The notes under the pieces are model-generated. The model saw only the letters and a list, made by a program, of their open reading frames with translations. It did not search any database and was not told where the DNA came from. A stretch of 64,000 bases of DNA from Tritrichomonas musculus. Taxonomy: Eukaryota; Parabasalia; Tritrichomonadida; Tritrichomonadidae. Positions 24,981-37,618 of this stretch are shown here, piece after piece. Position 1 is the stretch's first letter; the number at the start of each line of letters is the position of its first letter. The translations under genes were made by a program, and so were the position numbers. Where the stretch lies: the NCBI GenBank assembly GCA_039105265.1, contig JAPFFF010000011.1, positions 1,860,001 to 1,924,000 on the forward strand, written 5' to 3'.

Positions 24981-26861
24981 TCAACCAAAAAAGTTGTTTG
25001 AACCTGCAATTTCATCTGCCATCATCCACGATTCAATTTTAAAACTTGCCAAATATGGAACCACATTCATTTCATTGATATTACTATAATTTTTCATAAT
25101 TATATCCATGAAATTTTCAAAACAGATATTTGCAGATTTGGACACAAGATCAGGATGCAATGCATTTATTTCTTTTTGTGTTTCGAAGTATTTCTCTTTT
25201 ATTATCCTACTGAGGTAGAGATCACAATTTTTGATCCAAAATTCAAAATCTGAATTGTCAATATCAATTAAATGATCGGCGTTAATCTTATTTCTTTTTG
25301 AAAAATCATATTTTTTCTTTTCATAATCATATTTAATTCTATTAAATGTAAAACGAGTATCTATTGGAATAAATTCAGGCAAATCATATGTTAAACATAA
25401 AATAAAATTATTGAGCATTTGTTTTGCATTGTTAATATCCTGAATGCATTCTTTGAATTTATAACTGCTGATAATTTTTCCAATTTCTATGGTAATCACT
25501 GATTTTGCTTTCTTATTTTCATAATGGTCTTTTGGATACTCATCAATGCAATGGATTAAAAATGACTTTAAATTAACATTTGGATTTGTCATGCAAAAAT
25601 TTTCCAAAGTACCATTTTCTTTTAATGGATTTAGCACTTTATGAATGCAATTGAATTTAACACCATATATTTTAGCATTATAATCATCATCATTGCATTG
25701 GCATTCTAAATTGCAACATTCAAGAAAACTGTCTTTTGATGGTTTGCTAAGTATCATTTTTATTTTTTCTAAAATCACATTATGCTTTTTCTGAAATGAC
25801 AAACCGTAAGAATCAATTCTATTATTTAAATAATTCAAAATATAGTCTGCCATTGTAGAAAAACCACTTCTAACCGATCTTCTGCCTTTTTTGGGCAAAG
25901 ATTCGTTGATATTGCCATGAGCTCCTTCACTATGGTTACTGCAGCGAGCAATATGTTTTTCCAATCTAACCCAGTTACCCCATCTTAATAAAAAATAATT
26001 ACTCTTTTTGATTTTTTCATTATTTTCATTTTTTTCTTGTTCTATTTCTAAAGCATCATTTAACATTATGGTTAAATTTTTAATTCTTTTTTTCATATTT
26101 TCATCTTTAATTGCATCAGGGTCTGGGATAATATCCATTTTTTCGCAATAGTTTGCTAATTCAGCTAAAACAAATTCTCTGTTTTTTAAATATTCTTCAT
26201 ATGATTTACTTTTAAGTAATCGATTTGCCCAAAAACCAAAAACGCAATTGGCTCCAATATCTTGAATCATATGTCGATGACAAAAATATTGTTCCATTGA
26301 ATGTTCATCACAGAAACTTTTTATCGCAGTTCCCATATCTGAAAGGACAGGCTTATTTTCAATTTTTGATATATCGAATTCAAATTTGTGAAGACATTCA
26401 AATAAAAATTCGAAAAGTTCTTTTTCTTCTTCTGGATGAATCGTAATTGCGAGTGGTATTGAAGAATTGAAATAGATACCATGCCATATGCAATAACTAT
26501 AAGGCTTAACAGCTTTAAATGAGGCGTCAATTTCTAGATAGTGAACTTTGCTGATTATTTCGTTCATCCAAGGAAATATCCAGCCAAGAGAATTTATAAT
26601 CATTTTTTCCCCATCAATGTCAATATAACAAGACTTCCTCTTACATTTATTTAGGTCCTCTTCTGTATACTTATCAGTAAATCTAAAATATATATACCCT
26701 GGTAAATGTTCCAAAAGTGAATTCATATCTTCAAATTTATTTAATTCTGTTTTGTTCCTATGGATGGTCTTTTCACTTTGATAATTTTTAAAAGAATACT
26801 TTAAAAATAAAGGGGAGTTCGAATTGTCATTTGCTACATATTTTCCAAATGAAAACAACAC
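24981..26861 (-). pseudogene. MULE transposase, main part
   Basis: 626 open residues, with no ATG at the 5' end because the frame shifts there. The MULE/DDE-type core includes YLEIDASFK (first acidic residue near 112), then GIYFNSSIPLAITIHPEEEKELFEFLFECL, PVLSDMGTAI (second acidic residue near 175) and FCHRHMIQDIG (C194, H195, H197), typical of MULE catalytic domains. NHSEGAHGNI follows near 310 and may hold the third acidic residue. The N-terminal part lies in another frame at 26834-27409. Mutator-like elements are abundant in trichomonads. Confidence 0.8.
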
Positions 26862-27409
26862 TGTTTTTTTAAACTGATTAGGCCGAATTTGATCTGAGTT
26901 CCATTGAATGCCATCTTAAAAAAATTGATATAGCTTGATTTTAATTCGTGACGCTTAAAAGAAATACAAAAGTCTTGTCCATATTGACAGGGTTTCATTT
27001 TATTGATTCCATCACGAATCATTACTTTGAATTTTGAACAATTTTCAGTTATTTCAATTTTGAAAGAAGTCAATTTTTTTTCTGACTCTAGTAATTTCAT
27101 TTCATCATGAATGGCTTTAATTACTATTCCTCTCTTCCCATATGATTTGCTAGATAACACTTCATAATGTTTCGTTATAGAATCTGAAAATTCTATAAAA
27201 GAAAATATGTCAAAACTAGATTTTCCCACAGGAACAATTTCAATATACTGTTTTTGAACATCAGAATTTCCAATAATCCAATTAAGTGGCTGTGATTTCC
27301 CTTTATAATATAACATATTATAATAATGAAGTGAATTATGATCAAAGATTTTAAACAAATAAATAGCCTTTGAATTTGAAATTGAATAAAAAACAAAAGA
27401 AATATACAT
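26834..27409 (-). pseudogene. MULE transposase, N-terminal part
   Basis: 191 residues starting at an ATG (27409). They lead straight into the main transposase part in a different frame; the two frames overlap at 26834-26861, next to a run of seven T at about 26864-26870, so a homopolymer frameshift is the likely cause (or an assembly error). The content is charged and helical with IKFGLISLKKQCCFH near the end. No separate domain is recognised. Confidence 0.6.
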
Positions 27410-29980
27410 TGAAAATATTTATTTCAATAGTATTGAAATAAAATTTACGATAAAAGTTAACCTTGTAATTCGAATTTACCATTTCTTTATCAATAATGGT
27501 AATTAATGTATATATACTTTAATTTTTTTTAATAATTCTAAAGGTCGGCCAAAATAACGTATTTGTCAAAAACATAAAGTTTAACACTAGAAATTACTCA
27601 AATAATATGTTTATTCGGTATTCATATGATTTAGAAAATGCTAAAATTAGGTAGAAATTCATGAGTTTAATTGTTTTATCATTTTTTTCTTGAAATTGGT
27701 ATTTAAAATTTAAGAGAGAAAATGTACAAGCTTTTTCAAAAGGAATTGAATTGCGTATTTTTTTAAGGGTGTAGTTTATTTATCAATATCTCAACATCAA
27801 CTTTATTCCAAAAAGTTTTGTTTATAAATTTATAATCAGCATCACTTATATATATATTTGTTTTGTAACAATTAGTTTTTTTTGAATATGTTATTATCAC
27901 AATATCAATTTACTTCTTTTCATAAAATTTGAATACGATTAAAAAAATGAAATATTCATATCACAGTTTTATAAATGTTTCTATTTTCTTATTTCATTCT
28001 ATATCATATTCGAAGATATATTCCTTTTTAAATTTGAATGAAAAGATATTTAATTGTACAATATTTCGAATATTAGAGATATTGCTTATTCCATCAGTAA
28101 CTTTTTATATGGCTTAATTTTATTTTTTAATTTTATATACATTTTTGAATGATTTCAAAATGAATGTAGTCATTCAATTCGAAACACATTAATACTTTCT
28201 AACTTGAATATAATGCCATAAATTGAGAATTTAAATGTTACGGATGGATTAAGAAATATCTCTATTTAAAAGAATTCATTAATTAATTATTTTTAATGAG
28301 TATAATAAATTAAAAGCAATTGTTTATATTATTCATTTTATGTTTTTGATATTATCAATTAAATATAGGGTGGCCATTAAGTTAGTGAATTTTTTATAAC
28401 TCGTCCAATTTTAAAATATATTAGAGCTGTGCGTATTCAACCCACTTATTATTGAAAAAGTTTGTTATATTACGAAAAAGTTTGATATAATGAATAAATA
28501 TTTATACGAATAAATATCATTTATATTAGAATAAATATTTTTTTATAGAAAAAGTGACTTTTTTATAATAAAAATTTGTTTTATGATAAAAAATACTTAT
28601 TCGGAAAAACAGACTTATTAGAGGTCTTCAGGTGAAGTGAAAACTCGTTATTTGATTTTTTTAATTTTAGTTTAATTGAATGAATATTTTATCTTATGAA
28701 AAAATATTAAGATTATTTACTTCTATATAATCAATACTAGAATTTGCCATAATTGGATTTAATGGATGTTGAGGATTTTAAAACCACTTAAAAAATGATA
28801 TTTCGTTTATATCTCGAGTCAAATAAAATATTTATGAATTACAAATCTATAATAATATTTTATACTTTATTTATAAAATATATTATCTGTTGTATTTCCA
28901 AATTACTAGCCACATATAGATTTAAACACAAATTTACATAAAAAAATATTAGAAAATGACTTATTTCTCAATTGCTTTACGAAATAATAATACACCAATT
29001 GTACAATATAATAATAATATATATTTAAATAATTTTATTATGTAAATAAGTTACTTTATACTCTCATTTTAAAGAAAAATGTAATTAATATTTTGCATTA
29101 TTTTGAATTATTTCTCATCGTATTTTTGTACGTTATTATTATTTTAGTGATGTGAGATGATTATTTTCGGTGAAGTGAAGTTATTAGTGAAATGATTCTT
29201 GAAAAATATAAATTTGCTCATCTTAATAAAAATATTAAAAAAAATATCTTTCATTTAGTTAAATTATTATTTGCCATTTTAAAAAAATTAATTTCAATGT
29301 TTAATATATTGAAAACCAAAAACCAATCACAATACAAACCAACTAATATATTTAGAAATTCAATTTAATATTATTGCAAATATTCTTTATTTTTATATCT
29401 TTGCATTTTACTCGAAAAAATGATTAACATTATTAATATGTATTACCTTTTTTTTAACATAATTCTTTCAAATCGCGTAGTTAACAAAAAATTTTGAATA
29501 TTATTGCAAATATTCTTTATTTTTATATCTTTGCATTTTACTCGAAAAAATGATTAATATTATTAATATGTATCTACTTTTTCAGAGAATTAGATATTTA
29601 TCAATTTCTATATATATATATATCATGTTTAAATAAATAATTTTTTGGAAAATAACATTTGTTTTCTTGAATAAGTAATTTTATTTAAATTAAAATAATT
29701 TTTTCCGAAATTTAGACTTATTCGGAAATAAAAAACTTAAATTATGAAAAAGTGCACTTATATCAGAAAAAGTTTTTTTTTTCTCCAAAAAAAGTTTTTC
29801 ACGCGGGGCTCTATTAAATCTAAAATATATAAATATTCAAATAGTCATCCTTTTCATCTATTTATACTTAATAAACATTTTTTTTTACTGTATATAAAAA
29901 TATATAGAAATTATAATGATTAATGCCAAATTTTTACAAAATTTAAAATATTATCTGATTATTTTATTTAATTTAATAAT
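27410..29980. other. AT-rich gene-free stretch
   Basis: No supportable gene; the 62-residue frame at 27929-28117 is low-complexity. A tandem duplication is visible: about 80 bp at 29369-29453 recurs at 29499-29575 (offset 130, TATTATTGCAAATATTC start). The words CTTATTCGGAAA recur near 28607 and 29725. A 24-bp word ATTAAAAGCAATTG... at about 28309 recurs near 32546. Confidence 0.6.
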
Positions 29981-29999
29981 TTTTTATAATTTTTAATTT

Positions 30000-31560
30000 A
30001 ATTAACAAGGATATATTTGATTATTTTATTTATTTTTATTAAATTATAGAATTAATCAATTTAATTAATTCATTTAATTTAATATAATTATTTTTTATAA
30101 TTTTTAAATTCAATTCATTCAAAATAAATTATAAAATATATTCAAATTATATATTTATTTCAATGAATGTATTCTTTCATTTGGGTATTTCATTAAACAA
30201 GTTCATTTATATTTTTAATATATTTGATTATTTTATTTATTTTAATTAATTTATTAATTTAATTAAATTATTTATATTTAATTAATTTGTATAATTTTTA
30301 AATTCAATTCATTCAAATTATATATTTATTTCAATGAATGTATTCTTTCATTTGGGTATTTCATTAAATAATTTAATTTATATTTTTAATATATTTGATT
30401 ATTTTATTTATTTTAATTAATTTATTAATTTAATTAAATTATTTATATTTAATTAAATTATTTATATTTAATTAATTTGTATAATTTTTAAATTCAATTC
30501 ATTCTATATAAATTGTAAATATATTCAAATTATATATTTATTTCAATGAATGTATTCTTTCATTTGGGTATTTCATTAAACAAGTTCATTTATATTTTCA
30601 ATATATTTGATTATTTTATTTATTTTAATTAATTTATTAATTTAATTAAATTATTTATATTTAATTAATTTGTATAATTTTTAAATTCAATTCATTCAAA
30701 TTATATATTTATTTCAATGAATGTATTCTTTCATTTGGGTATTTCATTAAACAAGTTCATTTATATTTTCAATATATTTGATTATTTTATTTATTTTAAT
30801 TAATTTATTAATTTAATTAAATTATTTATATTTAATTAATTTGTATAATTTTTAAATTCAATTCATTCAAATTAAATTATAAAATATATTCAAATTATAT
30901 ATTTATTTCAATGAATGTATTCTTTCATTTAAGTATTTTATTAAACAAGTTCATTTATATTTTTAATATATTTGATTATTTTATTTATTTTAATTAATTT
31001 ATTAATTTAATTAAATTATTTATATTTAATTAATTTGTATAATTTTTAAATTCAATTCATTAAAGTTAAATTATAAAATATATTCAAATTATATATTTAT
31101 TTCAATGAATGTATTCTTTCATTTGGATATTTCATTAAACAAGTTCATTTATATTTTTAATATATTTGATTATTTTATTTATTTTAATTAATTTATTAAT
31201 TTAATTAAATTATATAGATTTAATTCATTTGATTTAATTAATTTGTATAATTTTTAAATTCAATTCATTAAAATTAAATTATAAAATATATTCAAATTAT
31301 ATATTTATTTCAATGAATGTATTCTTTCATTTGGGTATTTCATTAAACAAGTTCATTTATATTTTCAATATATTTGATTATTTTATTTATTTTAATTAAT
31401 TTATTAATTTAATTAAATTATTTATATTTAATTAATTTGTATAATTTTTAAATTCAATTCATTCAAATTAAATTATAAAATATATTCAAATTATATATTT
31501 ATTTCAATGAATGTATTCTTTCATTTAAGTATTTTATTAAATATGTTCACTGATATTTTC
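30000..31560 (+). repeat. A/T-only tandem array, unit 171-212 bp
   Basis: Eight units are marked by CAATGAATGTATTCTTTCAT at 30161, 30332, 30544, 30715, 30909, 31103, 31311 and 31505, giving spacings of 171, 212, 171, 194, 194, 208 and 194. The differences reflect presence or absence of short internal blocks (for example AAATTATAAAATATATTC). G and C are nearly absent apart from TTTGGG and CAAG. Confidence 0.85.
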
Positions 31561-31619
31561 AATTTATTTATTTATTTATATTAAAATTTATTAAATTTAT
31601 TTAATTTTTTTCAATTTAT

Positions 31620-32205
31620 TCAATTAATTTAAAAAAAAAAATCAATTCATTCAATAATGGAATCCAATCATTTCAACATTTTCAATGGATTTCAATAAGT
31701 AATACAGAAAAAAACATTCAAAAAAAATCTAAAAAAGAACTTTATTTAATACATTAATAAGAAAGTAGGACCATTTTAAAATCAGATGTTGTGACTTTAA
31801 AATATTAGCATAGTATTGTTAGTAACAACTATTAACAAATATAGGCTTTAATTGAAATCGTGGCGTAGAGTCTTTCAAAAAAAATTGCATTTTCAAAAAT
31901 GGCAAAATGAAAGTGGTACAAAGATTATATGTAATTGTGATGCAAAATATATTATATATAACATATAAATAATTATAAAAGATCATTTTAATTTAATATA
32001 CAAATTGAATGGAAAACCGTTCAAATTTCTTTCATTTTTTAGAAAACAATTTTGGTTATAATTCAACTTAAAGACAAAATTTTTAAATGAAATATGCTTA
32101 AATAATCTTGTAATACATTGTTGTTTATTACATTATAAGTTTGTAAAAAAATACGCGAGCTTCGCGATATTACATTATAAGTTTGTAATACAATGCTCTA
32201 CGTAA
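31620..32205. other. AT-rich spacer
   Basis: No gene seen. Near its end, CATTATAAGTTTGTA occurs twice (about 32133 and 32174) around a small CGCGAGCTTCGCG hairpin, just before the 62-bp array. Confidence 0.5.
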
Positions 32206-32209
32206 AAAA

Positions 32210-32545
32210 GGCACTATGGCTACGTAAGCGCCAATCGTAAGATATCGCGATTCCATAAATGCGGGGAAAAGGGCACTATGGCCACGTAAGTGCCAATCGT
32301 AAGATATCGCGATTCCATAAATGCGGGGAAAAGGGCACTATGGCCACGTAAGTGCCAATCGTAAGATATCGCGATTCCATAAATGCGGGGAAAAGGGCAC
32401 TATGGCCACGTAAGTGCCAATCGTAAGATATCGCGATTCCATAAATGCGGGAAAAAGGGCACTATGGCTACGTAAGTGCCAATCGTAAGATATCGCGATT
32501 CCATAAATGCGGGGAAAAGGGCACTATGGCCACGTAAGCGCCAAT
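32210..32545 (+). repeat. 62-bp tandem repeat, about 5.4 copies
   Basis: Units start with GGCACTATGG at 32210, 32272, 32334, 32396, 32458 and 32520, exactly 62 bp apart. Each unit holds an inverted pair GGCACT...AGTGCC (except where AGCGCC replaces it in the end units), and ATCGTAAGATATCGCGAT, another near-palindrome. Internal units are nearly identical, so the array is young. It is far more GC-rich than its surroundings. Confidence 0.9.
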
Positions 32546-32585
32546 TAAAAGCAATTGTTTATATTATACGGGGCAATTGGAATTA

Positions 32586-32690
32586 AAAGCTATCTAATCC
32601 TATCTCTAAACACTCTAAGAATGTTTGAAGATCTGGTTGGATCCAGTGATGGCGCCAAGTGCTATTCTTGGCATTGGATAGATAACTTTA
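32586..32690 (+). ncRNA. Candidate structured RNA or transposon tip
   Basis: A GC-richer island right after the 62-bp array. Nested pairs are visible: GCTATCTAATCC with GGATAGATAAC (imperfect), ATCCA (32641) with TGGAT (32675), and GCCAAG (32654) with CTTGGC (32667) closing a 7-base loop. A run of seven or more T follows at about 32710, as after Pol III genes. A GGTTGGATCC word resembles a B box. It could equally be the end of the repeat-bearing element. Confidence 0.3.
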
Positions 32691-33312
32691 ATCGTAATTA
32701 AAACCCGCCTTTTTTTATTGATTTATTTAACCTTATTTGACCTTAATGTTTTTGCTTTTTAACAGGTATTTTAAAAAGTTTTTTATTTTGAAAAATGCTC
32801 TCAAAAATCCAACAACTTTTTGAATACCTTTTTCAACCTCTCAAAAAGTTCTTAAATAACGTATCCTTTGAAAAAGTTTCTGGAAATTTTTATATGGAAT
32901 GTCTAATCGCCCTTAAAAATCTTGATTTTTATCCTTTAAAAAACAAAACTAGAAAAAAGTAGTAGTGTATTTTTAAATCTTATTAAATATATCATGCATT
33001 TGATGCATTTTTATTTACCATATTCATATCAATTTAAAAATATCATTAATAAATGACAGATTTTTAAAAAGCTTTCTATCGATTTTTTTGTTAAAATCAT
33101 ATGCGAAAAACTATGAAGAATGTTATTTAACGATATATTACTTTCTGTTTAAATTGAAAAACTAAAAATTGCGATTATTAGATATCAATCGTTGATTTGA
33201 AAATCGATGAGTTGAACTTTTATATCGCAATATGTAATGTATATTTTGATCATACACAACATTCACGCACTTATATGCTTATTTTTGAGGAATTAGCCGC
33301 AATCTAATTATA

Positions 33313-35159
33313 TACCCGTAGTAATATCGACGTTGCAGATTTGCGCCATTTTTATTTTGTAATATAAAATATAAATTCTCAATTTTTTTATTCATTGAAT
33401 ATTTCACAGAAATGACAATAGAGGAAAAATAAAAAGAGGCGCTCAAACTTTTTGAATACCATACATAGAATTCATATCACCATTGTTCGGACAATTGGTG
33501 TCGGTTTCAAATTAAAAAAACTCAAAAGCAAGCACTACAACAGTCGCATCTCAAGCAATATTTCAAATTTATCTCAACTACAGTTTACCCTTGTCGCAGC
33601 ACATATTTCAATATCCATTAAACTCGCCTAAACTCAATCTTTGGAACATCTTGTTCCTACATCATTCATCCAGAACGATTGTTCCTACATCAATCGCTAT
33701 TTCATTACATCATTACTTATTATCTTATCCATGTCACAACTCAATCTCACCTAAGTTTCTACCAGATATCTATATCTTAATCACACCAACCTCAGCCACT
33801 ATTTAATCAGAACAAAAGCTCCCAATTCAATCACCTGTTCATTTCACTTGCATCTATCATCTCATTTATATTCATTTATATTTTTCATATCAGTTCCTAC
33901 TCTCAGTCGTCATAATAAAAAATCAACTAAATTAATATTATTCTGATCATATTCATGCGTTTTTGACTAAAAAGCTTTTTTTAATATTATTTTATGTTTT
34001 TTAATAGAAATTTGTGAGAATAAATGCTCAATTTATTGAAAAAGTTTAAATTTAATAGCTTATTTGGTCTAATAAGTAAAATCATATTCCTGGGGATGAT
34101 TGCAATGAAATAATTCTATTTTCCTGTGTTTAGTTTTAATTAAATATAATATTCTCTCAAATAATAATTAAAATTTTACAAAAAAGCATCATTCTATAAA
34201 ATTTTTGGAGATTTGAAAAAAATGAAATAATCAAATTAATTAATAAGCTTGAGAATTAAAAAATGGATACATATTGACAATAATAGCATAAGAATTTTTG
34301 AATAATTTTTCTTTTTTTATAATTTGGGAATATTATGCTTATCAAATCAAATATTAGTGGAATTACTTAATGTTTTATACAATTATACATGATATTAAGT
34401 GATATTTATAATTTATAATAAAGTAAAATTTCCACATTGGAAGATAGAATTTATAATCAAATAGTTTTTCTAAAAAATGGATTCGAAAGCATTGCAAAAA
34501 AATCTTAAGTAGGTATTATAAAGAAATTAATATTTGCTTTTGTCTAATTCAAAAATTTTCTTGTGAATTTTAATTCAATAATGTCAATTTCTTTAAATAG
34601 ACTCCAAACTTATATAACAAATAATATATATGCTAACTAAGAATAAAATGATAAAATAAACATTCTAAAATTTAAAGAAGTTTTTTTTTATTATATTTGT
34701 GATTTTGCCATCAGAAAAAAAAATTGAGATATTCCAAATCTGACTAGTTCATTATATAAAGCACCCAATATTAAATATAATGATATGCCAATAAACAAAA
34801 TTGGAATATTTTCAAAAAAGATATTAGCGATTGAAAATTGGTGATATTTAAAAGTATCTGAATTGAATTAATCTGTTATCATTTTGCTATAAAGCATATG
34901 CTAACTAAGAAAAAAGTCATTAGCCAAAATCAGTTATATCTATCACATATGGAGAAAAATGAAATTCTTTGATTTCGAGTAAATTATAAACGGACAAAAA
35001 ATATAACCATTTTTACGAAATAATCAAAATTGAATGCTTTTTATATAAATAAACTAATATCATTCAAAAAATAATTTTTTTTCTTTTTAAAATTTCTGAG
35101 AATTTCAATTAAAAAAATAAAAATGGCGCAAATCTGCAACGTCGATATTACTACGGGTA
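33313..35159. mobile_element. Inverted-repeat DNA transposon relic, TA-flanked
   Basis: 46-bp inverted repeats at 33313-33358 and 35114-35159 (outer end TACCCGTAGTAATATCGACG), apparently perfect. The ends fit a TA duplication followed by CCCGTAG, as in Tc1/mariner-type elements. The 1.75 kb between them has no transposase frame; a 71-residue frame at 33591-33806 is low-complexity. It is probably a non-autonomous or hollow element. Confidence 0.65.
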
Positions 35160-35902
35160 TCTTGAGTAGATAAGGAATTTTCGGATGAAACTCACGTCAC
35201 TTTAATCTTCATCAGTCAGTGATCAAAATATATTTTTTTGGGATTTTTTCGCTGCATTCTTTGCATTGATTGGTAAAAAAAACTCACTATTTTTTGAATT
35301 TTCTCAAAAAAAATCACTATTTTTAAAAAAAATTTTCAAAAAATTCACAATTTTTATTTTTTTATTTAAAAAAAAAGAAATGTGAAGTGAAAAAAGTGGA
35401 AAATTTTATTATCTCCCATTTATGCATTCGCTTTAATACATTTGAATAAATTATAATGTAAAATTTAATTTGTGAGCAATTATTGGTTTAGGAGGTCATT
35501 TTTACCATTAACTTTTATGTTATGCTTGATAAATGAAATTGTCAATTGTGATTTGTAAGGGCTCGGTGATTTTGGCAAAAAGTCAGGGTTTCGGGACTTG
35601 TACCGAAATCATGACTTTTATATACTAACTATAATAATATAGAAAAATATAAGTTCAAAAATAAATTTTTCAAAAAGTAAAGATTAAAAATTCTAATTTC
35701 TTATGTAATGAACCAAACAAGTTGTAAATAGTATCAAACAATTATACATATGATAAGGATTTAAAATATGCTATTAAAATTTTAGTAAGTCTTAAAATCA
35801 CCAACTTTTTGCTTTCAACAAATTGAAAGAAAAGAGTTTGTATACCTTTACCAATACTGTTTTCCAAAAAAAAATAGAAATTGCCCAAATCGACATCCTT
35901 AC
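35160..35902. other. AT-rich gene-free spacer
   Basis: No gene seen. It contains many A and T runs and a CGGTGATTTTGGC / TCGGGACTTGTACCGA stretch near 35565-35610. Confidence 0.5.
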
Positions 35903-36973
35903 TTAAAATGATTTATTATAAAATTTCCATGTAACACATTTTGATTTCATAATATATTTTTTTTGAAATTTGCAATTTTTCCAAAATTTCAAAACAAATA
36001 TAAAGTACAAAAACGAAGGTACACAATTATTAACATTTACATAATACAAGTTGGGATGGGATCGATCAAACCATTTTACAAAAGTATAAACATTTTGAAT
36101 TTTATTACTTAATGCCACAACTGAATAACCAATTGTTCCTTCAGATAAAACAAAATTTCTAGCATTCAACATTATTGCAAGATCTTCATAAAAAGTTCTT
36201 TTTTTATAAGGCCCAACAACTTTAGATATAATTTTCACGCATGGATTGGCAGTGTTTTCGGAAACTAGTATAACGTTCCTCCATTTTCTCATATGAATTA
36301 TGTCCAAATAATAACGGCAAGGAGGCTGCCCGTAATTTCGGTTAATGCCATTTAAGGTAAACACGTCGCCTGATCGAACATGAACTACTAATGTAGAATT
36401 AGAAATAGAAATTTTTGGAAACTTGCTCATAAAAAAAGATCGAAATTTTAGCGACAACCTATAGTGTAGAGCTTTTTTTCTGAGATATTTAGGAATTGCA
36501 AAAGTATCTGTATATATACAGCCCTTGGTGTTATTACTAACTTTAAAATAAATATCTTCATACCAAAAAGATTTATTCATCATTAGAAACCCCTGAGGTA
36601 TAATAATAGTTTTAATTCCACTGCTCTTAGCAATCACAATTGAACCAGCAAATGAATAATATTGATTTCCAAAACGTCCTCTTTCATAAATTGCCAAACA
36701 AGTTTCAGTACAATTTTTAAAACCGGGAATTATTCTATCGTTTAATAACATTCTTACATTGCGGCAAGGCCTATTATCGCTTAATAAAAAATACTCTGCA
36801 AACAGTTTTTTTGAAAAAAAAGCGATCATTGGTGAGGAAAAATGTAATCTTTTATTTTGTTGCATAGATAAAACAATGTTTACTAGTAACAAAATGAGAC
36901 TTTGAACAAATAAAAGAAATAAACTATGGTCATATCTATGCCTGTTAACTCTTCGGAATCTATTATAAAACAT
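35903..36973 (-). CDS. Golgi-type glycosyltransferase (fucosyltransferase-like)
   Basis: The ATG at 36973 gives 356 residues. It is a type II membrane layout: a short basic cytosolic tail, a transmembrane anchor at about 16-36 (HSLFLLFVQSLILLLVNIVLS core), then a lumenal domain. Motifs: GRFGNQYYSFAG (about 99-110), HVRSGDVF (198-205, the HxRxGD signature of fucosyltransferase-like folds), GQPPCRYYLDII, ILVSENTANPC and LSEGTIGYSVVAL (acceptor/GDP-site type). This suggests sugar transfer to glycans in the secretory pathway. It is the only probable host gene in the window and stands isolated between transposons. Confidence 0.78.
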   Translation of the reverse strand: MFYNRFRRVNRHRYDHSLFLLFVQSLILLLVNIVLSMQQNKRLHFSSPMIAFFSKKLFAEYFLLSDNRPCRNVRMLLNDRIIPGFKNCTETCLAIYERGRFGNQYYSFAGSIVIAKSSGIKTIIIPQGFLMMNKSFWYEDIYFKVSNNTKGCIYTDTFAIPKYLRKKALHYRLSLKFRSFFMSKFPKISISNSTLVVHVRSGDVFTLNGINRNYGQPPCRYYLDIIHMRKWRNVILVSENTANPCVKIISKVVGPYKKRTFYEDLAIMLNARNFVLSEGTIGYSVVALSNKIQNVYTFVKWFDRSHPNLYYVNVNNCVPSFLYFIFVLKFWKNCKFQKKYIMKSKCVTWKFYNKSF

Positions 36974-37010
36974 TTTGAATTCAATATGTTCTATGAACAA
37001 TAATTGTGAG
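36973..37010 (-). promoter_or_regulatory. Initiator-like TCAYW before the glycosyltransferase
   Basis: On the minus strand TCATA (36992-36996) lies about 21 bases before the ATG and TCACA (37005-37009) about 34 before it. Both match the trichomonad initiator TCA+1Y(T/A). The motif is short, so chance is possible. Confidence 0.3.
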
Positions 37011-37618
37011 TAGAGTGGAAAACGATTTGAGATCCTCTTTCAATTTTCTTTTACCACAATGAAAGGTAGGTTTTCAGACATAAATCATTATTTATTAGGT
37101 TTCAATTTAATATATCTATTTTATAATTTATAAATAAATAACTATATATTTTATACCTTAAATATATTTAAAAAACTAAATATATTTTTAGATATTTTAA
37201 TTTTATTATAAATTTTAAAAATTGAATGTTTTTTTATTGTTTTTGAAACATATATTTTGCATGAATTAATAATATTTAAAAATCGCATATAAGTCAATTT
37301 AATATTAGATAAAATATATACTATATAAATATCATTTATATTTTTATAGGTTCTTTTACAATTGCATAAATTTTGTTTTTTATATTTGAATGAATTGAAT
37401 GCTTTCAATTGTATCACGATAAATTTATCCAAATTTTAAAATAAACAAGGAACGCCACTTTTTGAACTGCGTTCAAAAAGCGTCTAGTACACAGTTTTTT
37501 TCTTTTAGAAAAAAGACAATATCTATATAAAAGGCATTCAAATAAACAATAATTTAGTCAAAATTTTATTCTAAAATTAGCATAGCATAAAAAACTTTAT
37601 TCATGCTTTCTGTAAAAA
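37001..37618. other. Spacer with a strong hairpin at 37458-37480
   Basis: AT-rich, no supportable gene (the 93-residue minus-strand frame at 37151-37432 is Lys/Ile/Asn low-complexity). CTTTTTGAAC and GTTCAAAAAG form a perfect 10-bp stem around TGC at 37458-37480, extendable by ACGC/GCGT outside. The role is unknown; it could be a relic of a small inverted-repeat element. Confidence 0.5.

Larger units (their letters stand above)
24711..31620 (-). mobile_element. Probable MULE-type DNA transposon with A/T repeat arms
   Basis: It holds a MULE transposase on the minus strand (24981-27409). About 24740-24880 is an inverted copy of the A/T-only repeat arrayed at about 30000-31560, so the two may be the terminal or subterminal arms of one element. 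The borders are uncertain: the left limit abuts the Maverick C end, and I could not find a 9-bp target duplication. Alternatively the arms belong to separate copies of an AT-rich repeat. Confidence 0.45.

Noticed and set aside
27929-28117. 62-residue plus-strand frame
   Set aside because: Low-complexity Phe/Ser/Ile composition in AT-rich DNA with no context.
33591-33806. 71-residue frame inside the inverted-repeat relic
   Set aside because: His/Ser/Leu-rich low complexity, no transposase motif.
33241-35230. Outer inverted words ATATTTTGATCA / TGATCAAAATAT as longer ends of the relic
   Set aside because: Only 12 bp match and the sequence between them and the 46-bp repeats does not pair.
37151-37432. 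93-residue minus-strand frame
   Set aside because: Lys/Ile/Asn-rich low complexity, no recognisable feature.
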